A DNA stretch of 64,000 nucleotides from Stercorarius parasiticus (lineage: Eukaryota > Chordata > Aves > Charadriiformes > Stercorariidae): positions 372,001 through 436,000 of the forward strand of contig VWZL01000170.1 in the NCBI GenBank assembly GCA_013396915.1. The letters are read 5' to 3'. Both the position numbers and the translations under genes were made by a program. This document shows, in pieces, positions 46,230 through 57,700 of this stretch. How positions within the stretch are numbered: position 1 is the first letter of the stretch; each line of letters starts with the position of its first letter. Under the pieces are notes generated by a model. It saw only the letters and a list, made by a program, of their open reading frames with translations, made no database searches and was not told the origin of the DNA.

Positions 46230-46283
46230 ATGTAAATGCAGAGTAGTGCCATTAGCTTGCATGGCATTATCCTATATTTACAT
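46230..46283. repeat. Imperfect palindrome, likely ancient MITE
   Basis: Two 23-base arms (46230-46252 and 46261-46283) around an 8-base loop match at 18 of 23 positions. All five mismatches are transitions. The arms begin ATGTAAAT and end AGTGCCAT. The sequence resembles a well-known old amniote palindromic repeat with cores like GTAAATCCAGAGTAACTCCAT. Read as RNA, three of the five mismatches would be G-U pairs, so a hairpin would still form. Confidence 0.6.
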
Positions 46284-46433
46284 TAGGAGGCAACAGGTTT
46301 TTGATTATAGAGATGCTAGTAAGAGAGATGAAGAATGCTCCACATGCCAGTATTCTGATGTTTTACAGACAGGCTTGCCCTAGGTCTTCTCCCTCACCCA
46401 ATTCCTAAATGGCATATATGTTAAATATAGAGT

Positions 46434-47365
46434 CATCGAATCACAGAATGGTTTGGGCTGGAAGGGATCTTTAAAGATCATCTAGTCCAACCCCCCTGCA
46501 ATTAGCAGGGACAACTTCCACTAGATCAGGTTGTTCAAAAGCCCCATCCAACATAACCTTGAACAATTCCAGGGATGGGGCATCCACAGCTTCTCTGGGC
46601 AACTTCTTCCAGTGTCTGACCACCTTCATCATAAAAGATTTCTTCCTAATGTTCAATCTAAACCTACCCTCTTTCAATTTAAAACCGTGGCCCCTTGCCT
46701 TGTTACTACAGGCCCTGGTAAAATGTCTCTCTCCATCTTTCTTTTAAGCCCCTTGTAAGTACTGAAAGGCTGCAACAGGGTCTCCCCAGAGCCTTCTTTT
46801 CCTCAGGCTGAACAGCCCTGACTCTCTCAGCCTTTCCTCATAGCAGAGGTGTTCCAGCCCTCTGACCATTTTCATGGTCTTCCTCTAGATGCAATCCAAC
46901 AGTAGTAAATAAGACATCCCTGTATTATCAATACTATTTTCATCCCAAATCCAAAACATAGCCCCATACTAGCTACTATGAAGAAAATTAACTTTATCCC
47001 AGCCAAAACCAGCACAGATAGCATCCCTTCCCTTTAGCAAATTGACTACACCATTCAGCCACATGTCACCTACAAACTTGCTGAGGGTGTACTCACTCTC
47101 ACTGTTTATGTCATTGATGAAGACATTAAATAGTATTGGTCCCAGTTTGGACCCTTGAGGGACACCATTCACTACTGTTTCTACTTGGACATTGAGCCAT
47201 TGCCTGTAACTCTTTGGATGCAGCCATCAGCCAATTCCTTCTCCATCAAACCCACATTTCTCCAATTTAGAGGCAAGAATGCTATAGGGGACTGTATCAA
47301 AGCCTTTACAGAAGTTCAGGTAGACAAGATCCATAGCTCTTCCCTTGTCCAATGATGCAGTCAAT
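46434..47365 (-). mobile_element. CR1 LINE, minus strand, internally deleted
   Basis: The 3' end is at the left: 'tcatcgaatcacagaatgg' is the complement of the terminal repeat, followed by the complement of the GGTTGGACTAGATGA block. On the minus strand the C-terminal coding region lies at 46471-46677 (FRLNIRKKSFMMKVVRHW). An internal piece is missing near 46900-46915, where the sequence jumps from the VQRR region to the segment before it. The RT core at 46969-47172 has GVPQGSKLGPILFNVFINDI, but its FADD box reads FVGD, so it is catalytically dead. The part before the deletion is more diverged than the tail. The element is 5'-truncated near motif A (about 47320-47365). Confidence 0.9.
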
Positions 47366-49999
47366 ACGCATTTGCCGCCCACAGCAGCATGAGAGCACAG
47401 GTCGCTGTGACTGTCTGGCCATTATTATGAGTACTGCTGTACAGATCAGGCACTTCCAGGATACCGCTGCAGAACACATACTATCCCAAAGATACTCTTA
47501 ATTCAGGCACCTCCATCAGTAACAACTACCTCTCTGATGCTTTCGTTAATCTCCTATGCTTAATGAAAGCCCAAACAAATCAGAATGTATAGATTATAAA
47601 GCAGTCTGGGGAGTGGTGCATGGAGGGGAGGCTGGGGGAGTGGCAGTGGATGCCACTTCACCAATATCTGTCTGTCACTTCTGAACCCAGAGAATTATGC
47701 CAGTCCTGTAGTAAATCAGTGTATTTAGTCACTACATTTACTCTGCAAGCCTCTACATTCAGTCAAACCTTCAATCCCTGGCCCCAATCCCAAAATCTGG
47801 TACGGTTCCTCCCATGGTCACTTGTCTCTTAGCTGCTATGGCTGCGGAAGGTAGTCACAGAGGGTCCATCTCACCTCAACAGTTTGCGGAGTGAGAGAGA
47901 GGGAATGCAAAATCAAGGAAGAAAGCAAGGGTCTATGCAACCACAAAAGGTTGGGCTCTTTGTAATAGAAGAATGGAGCACACAGCCCACTAGAGGCAGT
48001 GGAGTACCAACATTATGTACAAATGACACCAGCAGCTGCTTGGAAAATTTTGTTTCCAGGCTGCATAAACCACCTCTGCCTTTCATCCTGAAGGCTTTAC
48101 TTTTTGTACTTATTATGAAACCATTACCAGGATGAGACCAGAAGGGTTCTTTATAAATTTGTTTAGAAAATCTGCAGAATTACTAAATTACTAAATTAGA
48201 TCCAAATTACTAAATTACTGAAGTAGATCCTGCTTTGTGGTAGATAACTCTGGAATAAAATTCTATGAAATTCTGTGAGACTTATTATTCAGCAGAGATG
48301 AATTTGTGGACACAATAAGCATTCTAAACCTCTATATTTTCTCTCCAGCAGGTCTAAGAAAGTCTCACTGCTTGTTTTTTGGAAACAGTAAGAATGTTCT
48401 GTTTGCTCTTAAGGAATATCACCTACACACAGAATGAGCTGGGAAATCCCAGAATGGGTGATGAAAAATTAGGCTTCAGGAAATACAACATAGAGTCTGA
48501 GTGAGGTAAGCAGTTAATTTTTAGGAAGCAATCCGTTCTTGTCAATATGTTCCTGTGCTTAAATCAAACAACAAGTAGAGCAGAACTTCTGCACAATAGC
48601 TACTGGAATTCTACCAAATCTTAATGGAAAAAGCTTCCAAAAAATAGCTCCAAAAAGATGCATTTAAAGCTAAAATTATACTTTTTTTTTTCATTTATAA
48701 ATCTGTGTTCTGCCATCTGTAGAAATGGACTCAACACGCATTCTTATGCTGGATCGCTTATCTGCATAAGTCAGGCTTCAGATACGCACTACATAACATT
48801 CTAATCTTTCTTCTGTAGGTCTGCTGTGTGCAGAGATAAAAGCATTATTAATAGTGTTCCAAAGTAACTCACAAAATATCACTTATTATTCCTGTAAGCA
48901 AAAATGCAAAGAAATCTGTAACCTTTGGGCTTTTGAGAAAAATAGAGAATATAGTATGTATGAGTAATTGGATATGATTTGTCTTACTCAACCATTACTA
49001 ATATTGACAGTCACACAATCTGTTTCACACACTTTACAAATTATGGGCTGAATTAAAGGAAAATTCTTTGGTGCTGGACACATTTTCCTTACTTATTTAT
49101 GATTAAAAATGTAGTCACTGTACAGATGAACAGAAAATCTGAAAGGGTTTTGTGATGCTCCTTGCAAAAGATAAGAAGCAGGTAACAACACACCAGGGAC
49201 TCTATTTCAGCAACAAAGCTTTAAAGTCCCTATCATTTCTTGTCACTCGAGGAACATCGTACTGCAGAACTGGGATGCTATCTCTGTCTCAGTTGCAATG
49301 CAGGTTGATCAATCATGGTGCAGATCCCAAACTGCACCTCTATATTCCACCAACACCTGATACAGAAAATAGTGTCACTAAGTGAGGAGATGCTATTGCT
49401 TGTTGTAATTAACAAGGCTTCAGGAATAATTGTCTGAAAATCGCAGGGAGAACTTGCTTTGCTGAAAATAATGGCCGGACAAAGAAACAAGAGGGGAAAT
49501 TATTGCTAGTATAATAACAACTTTGCATAAAAAGAAAGCTGCTTCTCATGACTGCTGTGGCAATGGGAAGAGCATTATAATTGACTTCACAACCAGTGAA
49601 GACTTTGGACTGATGCCTTGACTGTCTTCCTTTGACAAGAGCAGGTGTCCTGGCAGTGACACAAGCCAGTATTTTTGTAGGAGCACTGAGGGGATAAGAA
49701 TAGAAGAAATAAATGAATTATTACACAGCATTTCATACCCTAATTACAAATAAGGCTATAGCACAAGGTAAATAGTACTTGCTACAGCATGATTAGTACA
49801 TGGTGCAGAGATCATGAGTGGCTCTCCACCAGCATAGTCCTGATGTTACCCCTTCCAAACATTTTCTGCAAAGCATAGGTTACACTTTGTGGGGACTTCT
49901 ATTTTATAATTATGCTATTCATTCACCCAGCTCAGAATTACAGAACAGAGTTCAGAATGGGCATGTTTCATCCCTATCTTATACCAGCCCTTGCTCCAG
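47366..49999. other. Unannotated sequence
   Basis: No gene or interspersed repeat is recognised apart from the local duplication at 48178-48230. Confidence 0.35.
48178..48230. repeat. 26-base tandem duplication, AT-rich
   Basis: Two copies (48178-48203 and 48205-48230), each built from AATTACTA units and ending GTAGATCC or TTAGATCC, agree at 24 of 26 positions. Confidence 0.85.
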
Positions 50000-50000
50000 A

Positions 50001-50070
50001 GGAAGGAAGGAAGGAGGGAAGGAGGGACGGAAGGAAGGAAGGAAGGAAGGAAGGAAGGAAGGAAGGAAGG
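50001..50070. repeat. (GGAA)n microsatellite
   Basis: Seventy bases of GGAA repeats, perfect in the second half and interrupted by GGAGG and GGACGG in the first half. Confidence 0.97.
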
Positions 50071-50159
50071 ATGAGCTGCTTAAACATAGCAGAGTAAGTG
50101 CTTGTGGCATGCTAGAGCAAGGTTTGATGAACTGGTCATTGCTTCACTTTGATTGTATA

Positions 50160-51410
50160 AACCCTGGGAAGGTGATGCAGAAGTTAATCCTGGAAACTCC
50201 TTTCAGGGGCATGAAGGACAGGAAAGTCATGAGCACTAGTGAGCATGGATTCACCAAGGGGATATCGTGCTTACCAACTTAAGAAACTTCTATGATAAAA
50301 TTACTGGGTTGGTAGATGACGGGAGAGCAGGTAATGTTGACTACCTAGGCTTCAGGAAGGCTTTCAACAGCATTTCCCATAAGGTCTTCACAGATAAGCT
50401 GATAAAGTACGGGCTGAATGAGCATGCAGTGAAGTGGATTGAAATCTGGCTGAATGACTGGGCCCAGAGAGTGGTTTTCAGTGCAAAAAGGCTAGTTGGA
50501 GGCCAGTAACTAGCAGTGTAGTCCAGGGGTCAATACTGGGTCCAGTCCCATTTAACGTCTTATTAATGATCTGGATGATGGGGCAGGGTGTACCCTCAGC
50601 AAGTTTGCGGATGACACCAAACTGGGAGGAGGGGCTGATATGTCAGAGGGTCGTGCTGCCATCCAGAAGGACCTGGACAAGCGGGAAAAATGGGCTGACA
50701 GGAATCTCATGAAATTCAACAAAGGAAAGCACAAAGTCCTGCACCTGGGGAGGAACAATCCTCCAGCACATTCTGGGGGCCGCTCAACTAGAAAGCAGCT
50801 TTGCAGAAAAGGCCCTGGGGGTCCTGGTGGACACCAAGTTGAACATGAGCCAGCAACATGCTCCTGCAGCAAAGAACGCCAATGGTGTCCTGGGCTGCAG
50901 TAGGGGGAATGTTGCCAGTAGATAAGGGGAGGTCATCCCTCTCCTCTACTCAGCACTGTTAAGGCTACACCTCGAGTGCTGGGTCCAGTGCTGAGCTCCC
51001 TGGTACAAGAGAGACATGGACATATTGGAGAGAATCCAACAAAGGGCCACCAACATCATGAAGGGACTGAAGCATCTCTCCTAGGAGAAAAGGCTGAGAG
51101 AGTTGGGACTGTTCATCCTGGAGAAGAGAAGGCTCGGGTGGATGTCATCAATGTGTATAAATGCCTGCAGGGAGGGTGCAAAGGACAGAGCCAGGCTCTT
51201 TTCAGTGCTGCCCAGTGACAGGACCAGAGGCAATGGGCACACACTGAAACACAGGAGGTTCCTCCTGAACATCAGGAAACACTTTTTCACTGTGAGAGTG
51301 ACTAAGCACTGGCACAGGTTGTCTAGAGAGGTGGTGGAGTCTCCATCCTTGAAGATTTTAAAAAGACACCTAGAAATCCTGAGCAACCATTTTGTTATTC
51401 TATGATTCTT
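50160..51410 (+). mobile_element. CR1 LINE, inactive, 5'-truncated
   Basis: The element begins at 'ccctgggaaggtgatgcag' (PGKVMQ). Motif A is degraded: DYLGFRKAFNS (about 50338-50370) has glycine in place of the catalytic aspartate. The FADD box is intact ([11 protein letters not shown], about 50601-50630). The thumb region is broken into several frames (51103-51405 gives LLNIRKHFFTVRVTKHW). The 3' end is shortened: after 'ctgagcaaccattttg' it goes directly to 'ttattctatgattctt', so the usual GGTTGGACTAGATGA block is deleted. Its sequence is closest to the EN-containing copy at 31.7-34.3 kb. Confidence 0.92.
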
Positions 51411-53259
51411 CTACTCCACCAAACTTTTGTGTTTCTGGAGAAGTAAGACTGGGAAACTGCTAGTTTTGTCCACAGCAGCTGTGTTCACTGATCTTACCCT
51501 CTCCAGTACAGCTGAGTTCACCTGAAGCAACAGAGAGACACTTAATAGGATTTGCTGGCATGCTGAAAGGGAAACAACCATTCCTCCCTCAGCTCCTGCT
51601 GGATTTTCTGGTTATTAATCTCAACTTCTAGAACTGGATGCTAAGCTTCAGAGTTCACCACTTTGTAAATACATGTAAACATGAACTAGTCTTGCCTGGT
51701 GTTATTTCTCAGGCATATGAAATGGGAATCCTACCAGTCCTCTGATAGGTGAAAATTAGGGTCTCCAGGCCAGTTGTGCCAAGGTATACAGCTGTCATGT
51801 TGGCAGACAAGCCCTGAAGATTTCTGCCAGGACAGTAGAATTTACTCTGTATATCCTCCTTCACTAATGAACCTGCCTAGTCTTGGTAAGACTCTTGGCT
51901 GCTTTGATACTGTTAGTTTCCTTTAGCAAGGGAAGTGTCTTCAGGTTAGACAGAGATGGTTTCACATCAAAAATGTATTTTAGAGAGGCGTCTTCTGTGT
52001 CAGGGAAGAGAATTTGAAGTGTCTTCACACCTTTTAAACATAAAAACATACTGAAGTTTCAAATAGTCATTAATGCAGAAAAAGCTATCTTCTTTTATCA
52101 GCATTTTCAATTACACGGATTTTACCAAGTGAACTAATTTGACACTCTTCTGCCCAGGCACAGACAGACATTTGAAGAAATATCTCATTAACCTATTTTT
52201 AAAAAGCATGCCAAGCTGGAAAGAGACAACAAAGATTTTAATGAGGTATTTTTACTTTGCTAGGATTGCAACATTTTTCAGTTTCCCCTTTTGTTAATTT
52301 AGCAGAGCTCTTGAATTCTTACATGGCTTCAGAGCTTTTAAAATTACCAAGAATAAATAAATATCATTAAGGATTCTGAACTAGACTGATATATTAGAAC
52401 ACAATTTTCACAGAGTTAGACTTAAAACCTGGGGTGCTCATTTAACATATAATTGAAATCTTTATTCTCCTTTAAAAAGCAAAATTAATTTCTGTTCTTA
52501 AAAGTCAACACTCTGCCTATGAGAGACTGGTGGAAAGTTAAGACTTGCTTTTTATTTAAAGGACCACCAAAACATGGCAATGCAATCAAGGGGTTTTTTA
52601 TTTAAATTCTATATTTAAGTATCTTTTCAAGTTTTCAAACGAGCGCTAATGACTTGCTGATTTCATGTCCTGGTTTTGAAAAAAACATTTTCCTTGTTGT
52701 CATCTTTTTTCTGTTGGGAGGCAGTGTATACAACTAGATGAATCTATCTGAGTATACTTGCCAATCACTGACCATACACAGTCTGCTACCAAACACACAG
52801 TGACGTGTTTGCCATTTATGGAGACTGACTTAGAGGTTTTCTCCCAGTTTTCCACTGTCGTTTATAAGCAATCATTGATTAAAAACATTCTCAGCGAGGA
52901 CAATAATATCACAGTAATTATTCTTACATTTAAACCTGTTACGAAAGTATGAAGCAGTAATTGGACTCAAGCTGAAGTGGGAAAGAGGCAAAAAGGGAAA
53001 GGAATAATGAAGCTGAGTGGATTTGATTACAGCCTTACTTTCAGCTGGAAAGATTCACATTATGTGGCTGTAAGGGTTCCTTCCACAGCATAAAATGGAG
53101 ACCAGTACTACAGAAATTTATGCTTAGCTATGCTACTAGAACGAAAATATTCATACCTGTGGCTTAGACAGCCTCAAGCAAATTCACAGCCTTTGACAAG
53201 ACTAGAAACCATGTTATCAGATTAAAAGTGCAATTTCTAATCAAACTCTGAACCTTGAA
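51411..53259. other. Unannotated sequence
   Basis: No gene or interspersed repeat is recognised. Confidence 0.35.
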
Positions 53260-54750
53260 TAGCAGCTAAATGAAACAGATCACATGGTCCAAATGGATAT
53301 TTTCTGTGGAACAGGAATAGGAATTCCTAGGGAATTTAGGAGGAAAAAGAAAATGTGTGGGCTTTGGAAGCAAGGTCATGCTACACAGGAGGACTACAGA
53401 GGTGCTGTTTACCACCATAGGGACGAAATTCATACAGCCAAAGCTCGATTGGAGTCAGTCTCACTTTGGTGCCCAGTAATATTATGAGAGGATTATCTGG
53501 GAATTATTGAAAAACTTGAAAGACAGTGCAGTCATTAGGCAAAACTAGCATGGCTTCATGAAGAGAAAGTCATGCCTTACTAACTCATTATCCTTTGATG
53601 ATACGGTTGCTGCCTCATGGACGAAGGAAAGGCAGTGGATATGGCTTTTTTTTATTTTAGCAAAGCTTTTGATACTGTCTCTCACAGTATCCTTCTGGAC
53701 AAATTGTGCAGCATACAGTTGGACATGTACACAATATGATGGGTGAACAATTGGATGAAGGGTTGGGTTCAATGGGTTATAGTAAATGGGGTAACATTTG
53801 GCTGGTGGCCAGTCACTAGTGGTGCTCCCCAGGGCTCACTGTAGGGCTTCTGTGTTTTTATTATTTACCTGGACACAGAAGTTGAGTGCACACTAAGTAA
53901 GTTTGCCATCAATACTAAATTAGGAGAAGACATTCATTCCTTTGACGGTAGAGAGGCCTTACAGAGATATAGATAGATTTGACCACTGGGAAAACACAAA
54001 TCATATGAAATTTAACAAGTGTTGGATTCTGCACCTGTGATAGCGTAGTCCTGAATGTATGTATAGACTCGGGCACAAGAGGATGGAATGCAGCCCTGCG
54101 GAAGGGGATCTGGGGGTTTTGGCTGATGGTTATCTCAATGTGAGTCAGCAATGTGCCCTGGCAGCCAAAAGGGCCAATGGTGCCTTAAGCGCAGTATAGC
54201 TAACGGGTCAAAAGTGATTGCCCCAACATAAGCCCTGGCGCAGCCTCACCTTGCGTACTATGTGCAATTTTGGGCTCCCCAGCATAAGAAGGATATAAAA
54301 ATATTAGAATGTGTCCAAAGGAGGGCAATGAAGATGGTGAAAGGGCTAGAGGGCATGACTTACGAGGAGCAGTTGAGAATGCTAGGTTTGTTCAGTTTAG
54401 AGAAGAGTAGACTGAGGGGTTACCTCATTGCTGTCTACACCTTTGTCATGAGGGAAAGCAGAGACAGAGATGCTGATTTCTTCTCTCCCGTGTCCTGTGA
54501 TAGGACTTGAGGGAAGGGCTTAAAGCTGCATCAGGGAAAGTTCAGATTGGATATAAGGAAAATGTTCTTTGTTGAGAGGGTGATCAAGCACTGGAAATGG
54601 TTGTGGCCCCAAGTCTGTCAGTGTTCACAAAGTGGTTGGTCAGTGCTCTTTGATACATGGTTTAACTTTTAGGTCGCACTGTGTGGAGTCAAGAGTTGGA
54701 CTCGACGATCCTTATAGGTCCCTTCCAATTCAGGGTATTCTATGATTCTC
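53260..54750 (+). mobile_element. CR1 LINE, inactive, internally deleted
   Basis: The element starts in the linker between endonuclease and RT (53284-53487: LWKQGHATQEDYRGAVYHH), then skips part of the RT fingers near 53480-53540. The FMKRKSCLT-like segment follows, then motif A with its first aspartate lost (FYFSKAFDT) and a catalytic box reading FAINTK in place of FADDTK (about 53907). The C-terminal part is open at 54262-54510 (FWAPQHKKDIKILECVQRRA). The 3' end carries 'gttggactcgacgatcc' and 'attctatgattct'. It shares the KGLEGM-type C-terminus with the 36-kb copy. Confidence 0.92.
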
Positions 54751-57700
54751 TAAAAAATTGATTTAATAACACTATAATCATGAATCGTCACATCCAAGAA
54801 TGCCCTCTGCAAGCTATTTTGTGGTGGGGAAACAAACTATGACTCAACATGCATTGTAATAAAATTGGCTATTGGGTTATTTTTGGCAAAAAATGTGCTA
54901 TTATATTTGTGTTCTTGTAAAGATTACAAATGCTGTTCACAGCTCCTTCAGTTATATTGTAAAAGGAGTAGTGATCAAGTCATGCAGTTTATATTCAATG
55001 GACTTATGGTAAGCTAAGAGGAGAAAAAGCATGTCCCCAGAGGAGACTGTCTTCCAGACTTTATTTCATGAGATTATACAGTATTGTCATTAGTACTATT
55101 ATTCTTGTTTTATTCTCTTGCCCCTCTATTCCAAAATGGAGACATAGTCCTATGTATACATATCTTATAATCATGCTGCAAAAAGTACCAGCAGGCTTGG
55201 TTTTGGCAGGCCAAATTGAGTTAGGTCAACTGTATCACCATTTCTCATATCACCTGTCTTTCAAACAGCAAAAAAAGAAGTGTACATTGTAGCTCACTAG
55301 TATTTCTTACAAACTAACACATTAGAGAAGAAAAACATAGGGGAAAGGCTTGTAGCAGTCTGATAGCTGATGACATCATACCCATTTTCCTAACCTGCTT
55401 GATGCATTACTTTCACCAGGACAATATATTGCCAACATTGTCTTTGCCACCAGAAAAGGTAAGCAGCTCTTTGGGGTGTGTATTTGTTGCATAGTCATTA
55501 AGGCATATCTGTTTCTGTTCTAAAAGCACTTCTCATAACAATGAGCTCCTTTGGCCACTGTCTGGACTGTGCTATTTGCACGTCTGCAGAAGATTCTATT
55601 AGAGCCTGGTCCTGGTCCCACTTAATTCAATAGATGGTTTTCTGATTGACTTGAATTACAGCAATAGGCTTTTATGGTCCCAGGTTGTACAGTAGACTAA
55701 GTCAGAATAAAATTCTGCTCTGTTTAAAGAGNGTGGAGAAAGGGGGATGGGGACTGATCATTCATTATACATGCACCATGTATCCCCAAGAACAAAATTA
55801 ACAATGTGTGGGCATACCTATTGCTTCTCAAACCAAATTTTACTAATTTTGCTTTTAAGATTCTTTCCTGGGATCTTGGAGAAACTGTAGGAAGAAGGGA
55901 AATGTATGCAGTCAGAGTATAGAAAAATGTCAGGGGAAAAAAAAAATCAGTTTAGTGTTGGGGGGATGAAGATATTGCAAGGGGATGCCATCTACACTGA
56001 AATTGGAAAAGTTAAAAGAAAAATCTATAACTTTCAAGACTTAAAAGAAGTTAAAAGAAATAAACCAGTGTTGCATAAATGCAGATTATATTACCATTGA
56101 AAAAATGACCTTGGTTACTGAAGTTGTAGGTGAGCTAAATCTGAGCCCTTTGGGAGGCTCCCTCCACAGACTGACCTCCACCAGCTGACTCACTCCAGGT
56201 TAGCACATTTCACTGACCCATCCCAGTCTCTCCGTAAACTGCAAGAACAAAATCATTCATATCAGTGAGACTGCACATTCTCACAGCTATGCTCACACTT
56301 ACATTGCATATTTCAATATGTAAAACCTAGCTGACTGCCTTTATAAACTCAGAAAAGAAAGACTAATAGAATACAATAGCAAATGCTGTTATAAGTTTTT
56401 TATCTTTGCATTTTGTGAGGTTATTACCTAAAAATAAACTTTTCAGGCTCAAAAGTCAAATAATACTGGTACTGATCAGGGAGAGCAAGTCTTCCTGGAA
56501 ACTGTCCAAAATATTTGCATTCGTTTGTCTACTTTTTCAGTAAACTGGTATTTTAATTGCTAAGGAATTATAAGGAATGTCAATAATAGTAGGTAGCAAA
56601 AAAAAATTGGAAAGTCAGTTTCCACTAGATCAAAGAAATATATTCAAAGCAAGCAGTTACCACATTAAGTATTTAGAATATATATGGCATCTACAAAAGA
56701 TTGGCCCTCTCTGTGTCTTCTCTTTATCACTTACTCCTTGATATACTATCAAGTGTTTATTAACTGTAATTTTGGAGTTATTTGTTGAATGTCACCATTG
56801 CTGAGGCATGTGGGAATCTCACACTATCCTGATACAACCTTTATCCTGATAAGAGGAAGAGCAGACCTCTGGGATACTGAGCTCAGAGATTTCCCACATG
56901 AATACAGAAATCCAGCCCAGACAGTTACTACAGCAACAGGCCAGCCAGAAGCATCGTGTAATTTCGATCTTGTTCCCGTTGTTCAAAGTGCTTTTGCTGT
57001 GACTGACACCTATAAAACCTTCCTACTATCTGGAAGCATCCATTAAGGATTCCTGGGTCTGACTTGTTTATGTCACCAAATGTTTACCTCCTGAAGTGCA
57101 GCAAATGTACTTCAAGCAAACTTCTAAAAAGAAAAAAGAAGGATAATATATTTGTTATAGTATAGTTTTGTGCTGTGTTTCACCATATTTACATAGTACA
57201 TGTTTCCTTTTTAATCCTGCTACTGGTGGTGAAGGCACCCTCTTTCTTTCTCCCCCAAGAAAATTTAAAATGGATTTGTTAAACTTACAACAAAGCCTCA
57301 ATACAAACATTAACTTAAACTTAACTTTCTTTCCCCCCCCGAATTCACATTTTCAGGACATTTTAATTCCGTATGTACTTGTCAAATATGTTCACACTGC
57401 AATAGGTATCATCTATTTGTTTGCATCTTTTTTTTCTCAGTTCTGTACAACATTAACATCAGAGCAGAACTCGCTCCAGTCTCTGCCAAATATTTCCATC
57501 TTCGATTGATTTTGAAGAGAAATTCCCTGGTGAATCACAGAAATAATTTGCACCCCTACAAATTTGAAGGTAAACAAGCATAAGAGTAAACAAGTTTTAA
57601 ATTGTTCCTGTTCAGTGCTGTGATTTCTCAGAGGATCTCACATCAACACAAAACAAGTTAAGAGACTTATCATTCAAATCTTTCAGTCAGGAGCTGCTGT

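Noticed and set aside
49818..50282. 154-codon frame with lysine/glutamate/glycine/arginine repeats
   Set aside because: It is the translation of the GGAA microsatellite running into the start of a CR1, not a gene.
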